From positions 124,001 through 188,000 of the forward strand of contig NZ_CYSF01000017.1 of NCBI RefSeq assembly GCF_001458435.1: a DNA stretch of 64,000 nucleotides, given 5' to 3'. Below are positions 36,171 to 45,383 of this stretch, one piece after another. The translations under genes and the position numbers were made by a program. The notes below the pieces were generated by a model that was not told where the DNA came from, searched no databases, and saw only the letters and a list, made by a program, of their open reading frames with translations. Origin of the DNA: Thalassovita mediterranea (GTDB lineage: Bacteria > Pseudomonadota > Alphaproteobacteria > Rhodobacterales > Rhodobacteraceae). Each line of letters begins with the position of its first letter. Position 1 is the first letter of the stretch.

Positions 36171-38732
36171 ATGAAAGACGCAAGCCCTACTGCCCCGCAG
36201 AAAATCTACCTCAGCGATTATCAGGTTCCGAACTATCTGATTGATGAGGTTCACCTGACCTTCCAACTGGCACCAGAGGCAACGCGCGTGCGTTCGCGCA
36301 TTACGTTTCGTCCAAACCCGGATGCCACCAGCGCCGACTTCTTTCTGTACGGCGAACAGCTGACCCTGATCAGCGCCCAGATCGACGGTGCACCTGTGAC
36401 GCCCACGCATGTCAACGGCGGCCTGACCTGCGACGTGCCCAGCGCGCCGTTTGTCTGGGAAGCAGAGGTTGAGATCAGCCCCGCCACCAACACCGCGCTG
36501 GAAGGGCTGTATATGTCAAACGGCATGTACTGCACCCAGTGCGAGGCGGAAGGGTTCCGCAAGATCACCTACTACCCCGACCGCCCCGATGTGATGGCCG
36601 TCTTTACCGTGCGCATCGAAAGCGACCTGCCGGTGCTGTTGTCGAACGGCAACCCCGTCACCTCTGGCGATGGCTTTGCAGAATGGCATGATCCATGGCC
36701 GAAACCGGCCTACCTCTTTGCGCTGGTGGGCGGCGATCTGATCGCACACCCAGACCGCTTCACCACCAAATCCGGCAAGGATGTAGAGTTGAACATCTAC
36801 GTGCGCCCCGGCGATGAAGGCAAATGCGCCTTCGGCATGGAGGCGCTGAAAAAATCGATGACATGGGATGAAGAGGTTTATGGACGTGAATACGACCTCG
36901 ACATCTTCAACATCGTGGCGGTGGACGATTTCAACATGGGCGCGATGGAAAACAAGGGGCTGAACATCTTCAACTCCTCCTGTGTTCTGGCATCGCCTGA
37001 AACCTCGACCGATATGAACTTTGAACGGATTGAGGCGATTATCGCCCATGAATACTTCCACAACTGGACTGGCAACCGCATCACCTGCCGCGATTGGTTC
37101 CAATTGTGCCTGAAGGAAGGGCTGACCGTCTACCGCGATGCCCAGTTCACCGCCGATATGCGCTCCGAACCGGTGAAGCGGATTGAGGATGTGATTGCCC
37201 TGCGCGCCCGTCAGTTCCGCGAAGACAACGGACCGCTGGCCCATCCGGTGCGTCCTGACAGCTTTGTCGAGATCAACAATTTCTACACCGCCACCGTCTA
37301 TGAAAAGGGTGCCGAGCTGATCGGCATACTGAAAACACTGGTGGGCGACGCTGACTATTATAAGGCGCTGGACCTCTACTTTGACCGCCACGATGGCGAT
37401 GCCGCCACGATTGAGGACTGGTTGCAGGTGTTTGAGGATGTGACAGGCCGTGACCTATCCCAGTTCAAACGCTGGTACGAACAGGCCGGCACCCCGCGCC
37501 TGTCGGTGGACGAGGCATTTGCGGATGGCACCTACACGCTGACCTTTAGCCAATCCACGCCCGCCACCCCTGGTCAGGACCACAAAGACCCGCGGGTGAT
37601 CCCAATCGCAGTGGGCCTCTTGGGCGCAGATGGCAATGAGGTGGTGCCAACCACCGTGCTGGAAATGACCGAGGCGACGCAAAGCTTCGCCTTCGATGGC
37701 CTATCCGCCAAACCCGTCCCGTCGATCCTGCGCGGGTTTTCGGCGCCGGTGATCCTGGAACGCGATAGCGACAACGCGGAACGCGCTTTCCTCTTGGCCC
37801 ATGACACCGATCCCTTCAACAAGTGGGAGGCAGGCCGCGCCCTCGCCCGCGCCGGTCTGGTGGAGATGGTGCTGAACAACGCGGCTCCGGATGGGGACTA
37901 TCTGGATGCCGTGCTACAGGTGCTGCGCAATGACGATCTGGATCCAGCCTTCCGCGCGCTGACGCTGGCACTGCCCAGCCAGGACGATCTGGCACAAACA
38001 CTGGTAGATCTGGGCCATACGCCGGACCCGACAGCAATCTATCAGGCGCTGGAAACGCTGAAAATGGCGATGGCCACCCATATGCAGGACGTCTTGCCCC
38101 GTATCTATGCGCAGTATCAGGTGAATGAGGCCTATCAGCCCGATGCCGAGCAATCCGGCGCGCGATCGCTGGCCAATGCCGCCCTGGCGCTGATTTCACG
38201 CACCGATGGTGGCGCAGCGGCGCAGGCGCAATATGACAGTGCGGATAATATGACCCAGCAGTTGGCCGCGCTTGGCTGTCTGATCATGGCGGGCAAGGGC
38301 GATGCGGCCACTGCAGAATTTTATGATCAATGGAAAGAGGACCGTCTGGTCATCGACAAATGGTTTGCCCTGCAAATCAGCCATGCCGCGCCGGAACGTG
38401 CGGCAGAGGTGGCCGCAGACCTGACACAGCATGTAGACTTCACCATGAAGAACCCCAACCGGTTCCGCGCCACACTGGGCGCGCTGGCGATGTCTCCGGC
38501 AGGGTTCCACCGCGCAGATGGCGCGGGCTACGCGCTGCTGGCGGATTGGCTGATCCAACTGGACCCGCTGAACCCGCAGACCACTGCACGTATGTGTTCG
38601 GCATTTGAAACGTGGAAACGCTACGACAGCGATCGTCAGGCGCTGATTGCCGCACAGCTGGATCGCATTCTGGCCACCCCAGACCTCAGCCGAGACACCA
38701 CGGAAATGGTCAGCCGCATCCGCGCCAGCTGA
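36171..38732 (+). CDS. pepN: Aminopeptidase N (M1 family)
   Basis: 853 residues, close to the E. coli-type PepN length. It removes N-terminal residues from peptides in the cytoplasm. The zinc site is H293-E294-x2-H297 with E316 18 residues later, in HEYFHNWTGNRI and LCLKE. The exopeptidase motif GAMENKGLNIFNS precedes it, and a Tyr that could be catalytic lies in FYTATVYEKGAELI. The DUF3458 and C-terminal helical domains occupy residues about 440-853. GGAGAAGG precedes the ATG. It stands alone. Confidence 0.97.
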   Translation: MKDASPTAPQKIYLSDYQVPNYLIDEVHLTFQLAPEATRVRSRITFRPNPDATSADFFLYGEQLTLISAQIDGAPVTPTHVNGGLTCDVPSAPFVWEAEVEISPATNTALEGLYMSNGMYCTQCEAEGFRKITYYPDRPDVMAVFTVRIESDLPVLLSNGNPVTSGDGFAEWHDPWPKPAYLFALVGGDLIAHPDRFTTKSGKDVELNIYVRPGDEGKCAFGMEALKKSMTWDEEVYGREYDLDIFNIVAVDDFNMGAMENKGLNIFNSSCVLASPETSTDMNFERIEAIIAHEYFHNWTGNRITCRDWFQLCLKEGLTVYRDAQFTADMRSEPVKRIEDVIALRARQFREDNGPLAHPVRPDSFVEINNFYTATVYEKGAELIGILKTLVGDADYYKALDLYFDRHDGDAATIEDWLQVFEDVTGRDLSQFKRWYEQAGTPRLSVDEAFADGTYTLTFSQSTPATPGQDHKDPRVIPIAVGLLGADGNEVVPTTVLEMTEATQSFAFDGLSAKPVPSILRGFSAPVILERDSDNAERAFLLAHDTDPFNKWEAGRALARAGLVEMVLNNAAPDGDYLDAVLQVLRNDDLDPAFRALTLALPSQDDLAQTLVDLGHTPDPTAIYQALETLKMAMATHMQDVLPRIYAQYQVNEAYQPDAEQSGARSLANAALALISRTDGGAAAQAQYDSADNMTQQLAALGCLIMAGKGDAATAEFYDQWKEDRLVIDKWFALQISHAAPERAAEVAADLTQHVDFTMKNPNRFRATLGALAMSPAGFHRADGAGYALLADWLIQLDPLNPQTTARMCSAFETWKRYDSDRQALIAAQLDRILATPDLSRDTTEMVSRIRAS

Positions 38733-39085
38733 TCCCATACAAATACGCGCGCCCCGGGAACCGCCCCGGGGCCGCGATGCGCCTGCAGCGATTCCCAGCG
38801 CCATATCTGAGGGAGACAACAGGCAGCACTCAAACAGCCCAGAACTCTGACTTTTCCGTCAAAAATGACGGCAATAGTGTCAGATTACCGACGCTTTACT
38901 GGTGTTTTTCAACCAATCGTTCCGCTCACCGGTAGTTGTTTCTGCAAACGCACCAATTCCGCCCAGACCGACCGTAGTTTCTGCCCGAAACCACCTTGGC
39001 CGTGCCTTCTTTCCGCCCCAAACCGACAGCAGTCTTAGCACCAAGATGTAACGTAGTTGCCCTGTGTATGGTGAAGAAGACCCCA
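38733..39085. other. Intergenic region with GC stem-loop and degenerate repeat units
   Basis: A 353-bp gap. It has a GC-rich stem-loop just after pepN (GCCCCGGG 38751-38758 with CCCGGGGC 38765-38772, no T tract) and three related units of the form TTCCGCCCxGACCGACxGTAG at about 38929, 38957 and 39011. No gene is visible. Confidence 0.5.
38929..39036 (-). repeat. Degenerate tandem-like repeat units
   Basis: Three imperfect units: TTCCGCTCACCGGTAGTTGT (38929), TTCCGCCCAGACCGACCGTA (38957) and TTCCGCCCCAAACCGACAGC (39011). On the minus strand they read as GTCGGTxTGGGCGGAA. They are too diverged for a named family. Confidence 0.4.
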
Positions 39086-40324
39086 ATGATCAAAGCCAAG
39101 CTCACCCCTGCCCGTATGATGCAGAAAATCGCATCCATGCGTCTGCCACAGCAAACCAAGGGACGCCCTGCCAAATCCCAAACGCCCCCCTGTGCCCGTC
39201 AGGACCATCGTCAGGATAACATTGCCCGGCTGACCCTGCCCGAACGCCCCACCAGCGCAGAAGACAGCCTGCGCCAAGAGATTGAGGCGCGCGGTCAGTT
39301 TCTGGCCCGTCAGGATCGCTGGGATGATCTGGGCGAGGAAATCCGCGCCGCAGATCACCAGCGCGACCACACCCCCGGCGGCATGGCCGTGGCGGATCTA
39401 CTGGCCCGTGGCGCCCGCCTTGATGTGGTGCAACCGATCGAACAGATCCTCGGCGATCCGGGCCTGCTGCCCCAACACGCCCCCCGCGACGGCATCAAAG
39501 CCCTTGAGGAGGTGCTGGAGGAATACCCCGATGATTTCGGCGTTGCGCTGGTCATCATCGGCGCCCATATCGACATCGCCTGGGCCTGGCGCGGCGAAGG
39601 GTGGGAAGCCGCCCTGCCCCAGATCCGGCAACAGACATTCCAGCGCCATATGGCGCGCGCGGCCGAACTTCTTGATCGTTTCAGCCCCTTTGAACATGAC
39701 AGCCCTTCGCTGGCCGCCTGTCGCTGCGCCCTGCTCGCCGCAGCTGAGACACCGACCAGCCGCATGGCCGATGACTATGAGGACCTGATTGATCTGGACC
39801 CGGCCAATCCGCGCCATATGCGGGCCTTCGGCAACCACCTGCTGCCACGGTGGTTCGGCTCTTACCAGATGCTAGAGGTTGAGGCGCGCCGCGTCGCGAT
39901 GATGACCGAGGATCTGTGGGGCACCGGTGGCTACGCCTGGGTCTATCTGGACGCCCTGTCCGTGGACCCGCAGGCGCTGGACCTTCTTGATGGCGACATG
40001 TTCCTAGAGGGCATGCGCGATATTCTGGACCGCGCCACCGATCAGCATGTGGTGAACACCTGGGCCGCGTTCTGCGCGGTGACCCTGCCGTCGCTGCCCA
40101 CCTCGCAACGCAGCAGCCGCGATGTGCTGCGCCGCATCCGCGCCGCACTGGACTGGATCCTGCGCGACCACCTGCAGGAACTGCACCCGCTGATCTGGGG
40201 ACAGGCCAAAATGGGCCTTGGTGCCTATGCGCAACTGCCCTCTATCGAGGAGCTGGCAGAAATGGGACGCACCGCCGCTGCGAACGCCCTCGGCTCCGGT
40301 AGCCTGCAGACCCAACCAACCTGA
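39086..40324 (+). CDS. Conserved-looking hypothetical protein, mostly helical
   Basis: About 412 residues from the ATG at 39086 (weak GAAGAAG 9 nt upstream). ATG 39068 and codon 38996 are also in frame. The first 60 residues are basic and low in structure (KAKLTPARMMQKIASMRLPQ). The rest is soluble, Ala/Leu-rich and helical, with regular tryptophans, and the spacing resembles helical-repeat (TPR-like) proteins: EIEARGQFLARQDRWDDLGE near 75 and AAELLDRFSPFEHDSPSLAA near 195. I recognise no family and no catalytic motif. It is followed by a strong terminator. Confidence 0.65.
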   Translation: MIKAKLTPARMMQKIASMRLPQQTKGRPAKSQTPPCARQDHRQDNIARLTLPERPTSAEDSLRQEIEARGQFLARQDRWDDLGEEIRAADHQRDHTPGGMAVADLLARGARLDVVQPIEQILGDPGLLPQHAPRDGIKALEEVLEEYPDDFGVALVIIGAHIDIAWAWRGEGWEAALPQIRQQTFQRHMARAAELLDRFSPFEHDSPSLAACRCALLAAAETPTSRMADDYEDLIDLDPANPRHMRAFGNHLLPRWFGSYQMLEVEARRVAMMTEDLWGTGGYAWVYLDALSVDPQALDLLDGDMFLEGMRDILDRATDQHVVNTWAAFCAVTLPSLPTSQRSSRDVLRRIRAALDWILRDHLQELHPLIWGQAKMGLGAYAQLPSIEELAEMGRTAAANALGSGSLQTQPT

Positions 40325-40372
40325 GCCAGTTTAAAGTTTAGTTTTCGTAACGAGTGCCCAACTGCCTGACTG

Positions 40373-40399
40373 CGCCCCCAACTTGGGGGCGTTTTTTTT
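40373..40399 (+). terminator. Intrinsic terminator
   Basis: CGCCCCC (40373-40379) with GGGGGCG (40385-40391), a 5-nt loop, and eight Ts. It ends transcription of the hypothetical gene. Confidence 0.85.
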
Positions 40400-40428
40400 G
40401 GGGGGGCGCATTCATCCAACAAAAGCAC

Positions 40429-40470
40429 CGCGCCCGAACCGAGGGGCGGAAAAGCGAAGCGCCCGCCCCC
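40429..40470 (-). repeat. Interspersed GC-rich palindromic repeat, copy B2 (inverted)
   Basis: The minus strand reads GGGGCGGGCGCTTCGCTT, then CCGCCCCTCGGTTCGG, matching 23487-23517 with a small insertion in the middle. Confidence 0.65.
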
Positions 40471-40511
40471 TCACAGAGAAGGTTTGTCTTCGACAAAACG
40501 GGCCGGTTCGA

Positions 40512-40540
40512 GCACTGCCAAATCTTTGATTTGGCAGTGC
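40512..40540. repeat. Perfect 12-bp hairpin upstream of gatB
   Basis: GCACTGCCAAAT (40512-40523), loop CTTTG, and ATTTGGCAGTGC (40529-40540). It has no T tract, so it is not a normal terminator. It could be an operator or an RNA structure. Confidence 0.55.
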
Positions 40541-40675
40541 GGGGGAAAACCAAGTCGCTTTCAGTCTAATCCTCCCAGAAATACACCTCTCTTGTTCATC
40601 ACCCTCCAAACCCCCTTGCCCCTCAACCGCCCCTGTCCTAGAAGGCAGACTAACCATTTCCAAGGACATGAGACC

Positions 40676-42187
40676 ATGCTGGACCTGACCTATGAAACCC
40701 CGAAACCCAAGGTGATTGCCGGGGCCAAACATGACTGGGAACTTGTGATCGGCATGGAGGTCCATGCGCAGGTCAGCTCGAACGCGAAACTGTTTTCCGG
40801 TGCGTCGACTAAATTCGGGGCGGAACCGAACTCCAACGTGGCTTTCGTGGACGCAGCGATGCCCGGCATGCTGCCCGTGATCAACGAATACTGCGTTGAA
40901 CAGGCTGTGCGCACCGGTCTGGGCCTCAAGGCAGAGATCAACCTGTTTTCTGCCTTTGACCGCAAAAACTACTTCTACCCTGACCTGCCGCAGGGCTATC
41001 AGATTTCGCAGCTTTACCACCCCATCGTGGGCGAAGGTGAGGTTCTGGTGGAACTGGGCAACGGTCTGGCGCGCAACGTGCGTGTGGAACGCATCCACAT
41101 GGAACAGGACGCGGGCAAATCGATCCACGACATGGATCCCAACATGTCCTTCGTTGACCTGAACCGGACCGGCGTTTGCCTGATGGAAATCGTGTCGCGC
41201 CCCGACATCCGCAGCCCCGAAGAGGCCGCCGCCTATATCGCCAAGCTGCGCCAGATCATGCAGTATCTGGGCACCTGTGACGGCAACATGCAGAACGGCA
41301 ACCTGCGTGCAGACGTGAACGTGTCGATCTGCCGCCCCGGCCAGTATGAGAAGTATCAGGAAACGCAGGATTTCTCGCACCTCGGCACCCGCTGTGAGAT
41401 CAAGAACATGAACTCCATGCGCTTCATCCAGCAAGCGATCGAGGTCGAGGCACGCCGCCAGATCGCCATCGTCGAAGCCGGTGGTGAGGTTGAGCAGGAA
41501 ACCCGTCTGTATGACCCGGACAAGGGCGAAACCCGCTCCATGCGCTCGAAGGAAGAGGCGCATGATTACCGCTACTTCCCCGATCCCGACCTCTTGCCGC
41601 TGGAAATTGAACAGGCATGGGTGGACGACATCGCCGCCAACCTGCCTGAACTGCCCGATGACAAGAAATCACGCTTCATGGGGGATTTCGGCCTGACGGA
41701 TTACGACGCCTCGGTTCTCACCGCCGAAGTGGAATCCGCCACCTATTTCGAAGAGGTCGCCAAAGGCCGCGACGGCAAACTGGCCGCGAACTGGGTGATC
41801 AACGAACTGTTTGGCCGCCTGAAGAAAGAAGATCACGACATCACCGACAGCCCCGTTTCACCGGCGCAGCTGGGTGGGATCATTGATCTGATCACCTCGG
41901 ACGCGATTTCGGGCAAGATCGCCAAGGATCTGTTTGAGATTGTCTACACCGAAGGTGGTGACCCAGCGCAGATCGTCGAAGAGCGTGGCATGAAACAGGT
42001 GACCGACACCGGCGCCATCGAGGCCGCACTGGATGAAATCATCGCCGCTAACCCCGCGCAGGTGGAAAAGGCCAAGGTGAACCCGAAACTGGCAGGCTGG
42101 TTCGTCGGTCAGGTGATGAAAGCCACCGGCGGCAAGGCCAACCCCAAAGCGGTGAACCAACTGGTCGCGCAAAAACTGGGCGAATAA
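40676..42187 (+). CDS. gatB: Aspartyl/glutamyl-tRNA(Asn/Gln) amidotransferase subunit B
   Basis: 503 residues from the ATG at 40676, supported by CAAGGAC upstream. The ORF extends to 40484 but that part reads through the hairpin and repeat. GatB binds misacylated tRNA and, in GatCAB, converts Glu-tRNA(Gln) or Asp-tRNA(Asn) to the amide. Conserved segments are [20 protein letters not shown], the [20 protein letters not shown] block, and the tail domain [20 protein letters not shown] followed by [20 protein letters not shown]. gatA and gatC are not in the window. A strong terminator follows. Confidence 0.96.
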   Translation: MLDLTYETPKPKVIAGAKHDWELVIGMEVHAQVSSNAKLFSGASTKFGAEPNSNVAFVDAAMPGMLPVINEYCVEQAVRTGLGLKAEINLFSAFDRKNYFYPDLPQGYQISQLYHPIVGEGEVLVELGNGLARNVRVERIHMEQDAGKSIHDMDPNMSFVDLNRTGVCLMEIVSRPDIRSPEEAAAYIAKLRQIMQYLGTCDGNMQNGNLRADVNVSICRPGQYEKYQETQDFSHLGTRCEIKNMNSMRFIQQAIEVEARRQIAIVEAGGEVEQETRLYDPDKGETRSMRSKEEAHDYRYFPDPDLLPLEIEQAWVDDIAANLPELPDDKKSRFMGDFGLTDYDASVLTAEVESATYFEEVAKGRDGKLAANWVINELFGRLKKEDHDITDSPVSPAQLGGIIDLITSDAISGKIAKDLFEIVYTEGGDPAQIVEERGMKQVTDTGAIEAALDEIIAANPAQVEKAKVNPKLAGWFVGQVMKATGGKANPKAVNQLVAQKLGE

Positions 42188-42210
42188 GCCACCCGCCTTA
42201 ACTGATACAA

Positions 42211-42234
42211 AACGCGCCTTCGGGCGCGTTTTTT
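42211..42234 (+). terminator. Intrinsic terminator of gatB
   Basis: AACGCGCC-TTCG-GGCGCGTT followed by TTTT, 24 bp after the gatB stop. Confidence 0.9.
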
Positions 42235-42259
42235 GTTGCCCGCCCCGCAACCCCCGCCT

Positions 42260-42295
42260 CTTTCACTGTTTCCACAAATACTCTCGCCGGAGGCA
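42260..42295 (-). repeat. Interspersed repeat A, copy 1
   Basis: 36 nt. The minus strand reads TGCCTCCGGCGAGAGTATTT, then GTGGAAACAGTGAAAG. It matches the copies at 48518 and 52765 and lies between gatB and the thioesterase gene. Confidence 0.75.
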
Positions 42296-42363
42296 TCCCG
42301 CCCTTTCCTTTTGCCCCACACCTTGGCACCCTGCGCAGCGATTGATTTTAGAAAGGTCCAAAG

Positions 42364-42849
42364 ATGCACGATCAGTTTCCATTCCTGTCCTCTGAAATGA
42401 CCGTCCTGCCGGAATGGATCGACTACAACGGCCATCTGAATATGGCCTATTACAACGTGCTGTTTGACCGTGGCGCTGATGAGGTGTTTGCCGAAATGGG
42501 CTTTGGCCCCGACTATGCAGCGACGCGCAAGATGACCACCTATTCCGCCGATTTCCGCCTGCGCTATCTGCGCGAGGTGCATGAGGGCGATAAGGTTCGG
42601 GTTGGATTTCAACTGCTCGACAGCACCGACAAGAGCTTTCACTTCTGCCAGTGGCTGATCCATTCCGATGGTTGGCTGTCAGCAACGGGCGAAGGTGTTG
42701 GACTGCATGTGGATATGTCCGGCCCCCGCGTTGCGCCCTTCCCCGAAGATGTGGCCGCCAAGGTTGCGGCAATGCTGGACCAGCACCGCAGCTTTGCGAT
42801 CCCTGATTTTGTTGGCCTGCCGATGGGCGTGCGCCGCAACAAAGCCTGA
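42364..42849 (+). CDS. Hotdog-fold acyl-CoA thioesterase (betainyl-CoA thioesterase-like)
   Basis: 161 residues. EWIDYNGHLNMAYYNVLFDR near residues 18-37 carries the D-x-x-x-H active-site pattern of 4HBT enzymes (DYNGHLN), and FRLRYLREVHEGDKVRVGFQ is the central strand region. The sequence resembles the thioesterase partner of carnitine and choline breakdown (betainyl-CoA thioesterase), but no carnitine gene is nearby. It is 10 bp before a DUF4177 gene, likely one transcript. The substrate is inferred only. Confidence 0.78.
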   Translation: MHDQFPFLSSEMTVLPEWIDYNGHLNMAYYNVLFDRGADEVFAEMGFGPDYAATRKMTTYSADFRLRYLREVHEGDKVRVGFQLLDSTDKSFHFCQWLIHSDGWLSATGEGVGLHVDMSGPRVAPFPEDVAAKVAAMLDQHRSFAIPDFVGLPMGVRRNKA

Positions 42850-42859
42850 AAGGCACACC

Positions 42860-43210
42860 ATGCCCCTATATGAATACAAAGTCGTCCCCGCCCCCAACAA
42901 AGGCCAAAAGGCCAAGGGCGTGAAAACCGCACCTGCGCGGTTTGCCCTCGCCATCGAAAGCGCGCTGAACACACTGGCGGCCGAGGGCTGGGAATACCTG
43001 CGCGCAGAAACCCTGCCCAGCGAGGAACGCTCTGGCCTGACCTCGACCCAAGTGAACGACCGCGCCTTGCTGATCTTTCGCCGTGCCATGCCGGAACTGG
43101 GTCAAACATCCCCCTCGGATACGCAGCAAACTGATGCTTTGCGGGATCGTGTTGCGCAGTTGATGGATCAACCAGACATCGCCGAACAGCAGGCCGCGCG
43201 GGACGACTAA
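42860..43210 (+). CDS. DUF4177 domain protein
   Basis: 116 residues from the ATG at 42860. An upstream in-frame start inside the thioesterase gene is rejected because of overlap. The start MPLYEYKVVPAPNKGQKAKG and EGWEYLRAETLPSEERSGL are the DUF4177 pattern (YEYKVV, then GWE). It is a small, probably cytoplasmic domain of unknown role. The C-terminal 40 residues are polar and likely disordered. It sits 10 bp behind the thioesterase gene. Confidence 0.8.
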   Translation: MPLYEYKVVPAPNKGQKAKGVKTAPARFALAIESALNTLAAEGWEYLRAETLPSEERSGLTSTQVNDRALLIFRRAMPELGQTSPSDTQQTDALRDRVAQLMDQPDIAEQQAARDD

Positions 43211-43361
43211 GGCAGCGTTTGCGGCGCGATCCGCTTTCATTCTGCGCGCCGCGCAATGCACGGGTGGCGTCAGGTAAAATTGTCATGACGAAGGGCAGAT
43301 TGTCCTTCACCTCAAGTCGATTTGGTCTATTATCGGCAGTCCGAGTCGAAAAGGTGATTTC

Positions 43362-43985
43362 ATGGATAAATCTGATCCCTTCGGGTTCGATATGTCGGTC
43401 AAATCGGCAAAGAAAAAGAACCCCCGTGGACGCCGCACCATGTCCGGCGCGTCCGAGACGTCCACGCGTCAGTGTGAACACGATGGCTGCACCGAAGCGG
43501 GCGCATTCCGCGCGCCGAAAGCACCTGACGTGCTGGATGAATTCCGCTGGTTCTGCAAAGACCACGTAAAGGAATATAACGCACAGTGGAGCTTCTTTGA
43601 CGGCAAGACCGAAGCCGAGATGAACGCGCAACGTTCCAGCGACAAAGTCTGGGAGCGTGAAACGAAGAAGGCCACCGATCCCGAAGCCCGCGCATGGGCG
43701 CGTCTGGGTATTGAGGACCCGCATCAAGTGCTGGGCGGCAATGCCACGCAGAACCCCGGCCGCAACGCCGGTGCCGCGCGTCGTCTGCCTGCGGTAGAGC
43801 GCAAGGCGGTGGAAATCCTCGCCGTGCAGGACACTATGTCCAAGGCCGAGATCCGCAAGGCCTACAAGAAACTGATCAAGGTGCTGCACCCCGATATGAA
43901 CGGCGGCGACCGTTCTCAGGAAGATCAGCTGCAAGAGGTCATGTGGGCCTGGGATCAGCTGAAAGACAGCCGCAACTTCCTGTAA
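43362..43985 (+). CDS. C-terminal J-domain (DnaJ-like) protein
   Basis: 207 residues. Residues about 20-130 hold an unusual cysteine/histidine region (TRQCEHDGCTEAGAFRAPK and WFCKDHVKEYNAQWSFF) that could bind a metal. The last 60 residues are a J-domain: SKAEIRKAYKKLIKVLHPDM with the HPD motif, then WDQLKDSRNFL. Many alphaproteobacteria carry this type. It could act as a DnaK co-chaperone. AAGGTG precedes the ATG. Function beyond DnaK stimulation is not known. Confidence 0.88.
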   Translation: MDKSDPFGFDMSVKSAKKKNPRGRRTMSGASETSTRQCEHDGCTEAGAFRAPKAPDVLDEFRWFCKDHVKEYNAQWSFFDGKTEAEMNAQRSSDKVWERETKKATDPEARAWARLGIEDPHQVLGGNATQNPGRNAGAARRLPAVERKAVEILAVQDTMSKAEIRKAYKKLIKVLHPDMNGGDRSQEDQLQEVMWAWDQLKDSRNFL

Positions 43986-44005
43986 GTTGTCAGAAAATGC
44001 AGATC

Positions 44006-44036
44006 AAACCGCGCCCATCGAGGCGCGGTTTTTTTA
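44006..44036 (+). terminator. Intrinsic terminator after the J-domain gene
   Basis: AAACCGCGCC (44006-44015) with GGCGCGGTTT (44022-44031) and a run of Ts. Confidence 0.85.
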
Positions 44037-44169
44037 TGTTCGGACGACAGGGAACACGGATAAGGCCTCACCATGATGACGAATGTTAAAAATACGCAGG
44101 CGTATTTTTTCCGTTGCAGATCGTCCAACGCCTTGCAACGCTGACGATAACGGACTTGGGGGAACGATC

Positions 44170-45231
44170 ATGACAACCACATTTGCACAGCGTCTGGGAC
44201 TGACCTGCCCGATCATTCAGGCGCCAATGGCTGGTGTGGCCACCCCCGAACTCGCCGCGGCGGTCTGTCACGCGGGGGGCATGGGATCGCTTGGCCTTGG
44301 CTCTGTTGATGCTGAAGGGGCGCGCGCGGCTATCCGCAAAGCACGGGATCTGGGGGCGACTTGCCTCAACGCCAATTTCTTCTGCCATCAGCCGGAGGTG
44401 CCGGATCAAACGGTGACACAGGCATGGCTGGCGGCCATGGCGCCGGAGTTTGCCCGTTTCGATGCCGAACCGCCGACGGAACTGCACGAGATTTATCAAT
44501 CCTTCCTGACGGATCCCGCGCGGATCGACATGTTGTTGCGGGAACGGCCCGACGTCGTCTCCCTCCACTTCGGTCTGCCAGAGGCGTCAGTGATCAAGGC
44601 GCTGAAAGACGCAGACATCACACTGTTTGCCAGCGCCACCAACGCGGCAGAGGCCCGCGCCTGTGAAGCAGCTGGGATAGACGCGATTGTATTGCAGGGA
44701 ACAGAGGCAGGCGGTCATCGTGGCTGTTTTGATCCAGAGGCCGCAGATGATCACCTGTCCACGCTGGATCTGTTGGCACAGGTCAGGCCGCTGACCGATC
44801 TGCCGCTGGTCGCGGCAGGCGGGATGATGGATGGGGCGGATTGCGCCCGTGCGCTGAACGCTGGCGCCGATCTGGTACAGCTGGGCACCGCCTTTATTCT
44901 GTGTCCTGAAACCTCGGCCGATGCGGGCTACCGCACCGCCCTCACCTCGGCGGCAGCGCACAACACCAATTTCACCACCGCCCTATCCGGTCGTCCCGCA
45001 CGGGCATTGCCCAATGCCTTTACCGCATGGGGCGCAGACAATGGGTTGAAAACACCGGGCTATCCGCACACCTATGATGCAGGCAAGGCGCTGATGGCCG
45101 CCGCCAAAGCCAAGGGTGATCACAGCTACAGCGCCCATTGGGCAGGCCAAGGTGCGGCCCGCGCCCGTGCGATGCCAGCCAGTGAATTGATGGCAGCTCT
45201 GACCTGCGAAATCACTGTGGCGCAAGGCTAG
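44170..45231 (+). CDS. Nitronate monooxygenase-like FMN enzyme
   Basis: 353 residues from the ATG at 44170. FMN-dependent TIM-barrel enzyme of the 2-nitropropane dioxygenase family. Visible: CPIIQAPMAGVATPELAAAV at the start, the glycine-rich QGTEAGGHRG loop, LVAAGGMMDGADCARALNAG and QLGTAFILCPETSADAGYRT. Members oxidise toxic nitronates such as propionate 3-nitronate, or other substrates. The exact substrate is not known. It is a single gene between the J-domain gene and cobS. Confidence 0.87.
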   Translation: MTTTFAQRLGLTCPIIQAPMAGVATPELAAAVCHAGGMGSLGLGSVDAEGARAAIRKARDLGATCLNANFFCHQPEVPDQTVTQAWLAAMAPEFARFDAEPPTELHEIYQSFLTDPARIDMLLRERPDVVSLHFGLPEASVIKALKDADITLFASATNAAEARACEAAGIDAIVLQGTEAGGHRGCFDPEAADDHLSTLDLLAQVRPLTDLPLVAAGGMMDGADCARALNAGADLVQLGTAFILCPETSADAGYRTALTSAAAHNTNFTTALSGRPARALPNAFTAWGADNGLKTPGYPHTYDAGKALMAAAKAKGDHSYSAHWAGQGAARARAMPASELMAALTCEITVAQG

Positions 45232-45383
45232 TGCCGCTAGGAAATTAGCGCCGACAGTCACTTTTCACCAACTGTTGTCGCTTTTATCCTTTCCCTTCGC
45301 CACTTCGTCGATATGTTGCTGCTGAGATACTTATTTAGGGCAACAAACCTGCCCAACCCGAACAGGTACGAGAAGGACACCCG

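Larger units (their letters stand above)
40325..40675. other. Intergenic region before gatB: terminator, repeat B2 and a perfect hairpin
   Basis: A 351-bp gap. In order it holds the terminator at 40373-40399, the inverted palindromic repeat B2 (40429-40470), a perfect 12-bp hairpin (40512-40540) and then the gatB ribosome site (CAAGGAC at 40661). The promoter of gatB should be between the hairpin and the start, but I cannot point to clear boxes. Confidence 0.6.

Noticed and set aside
40484-40675. 64-residue N-terminal extension of GatB
   Set aside because: It reads through a hairpin and repeat and has no ribosome site. The canonical N-terminus is at 40676.
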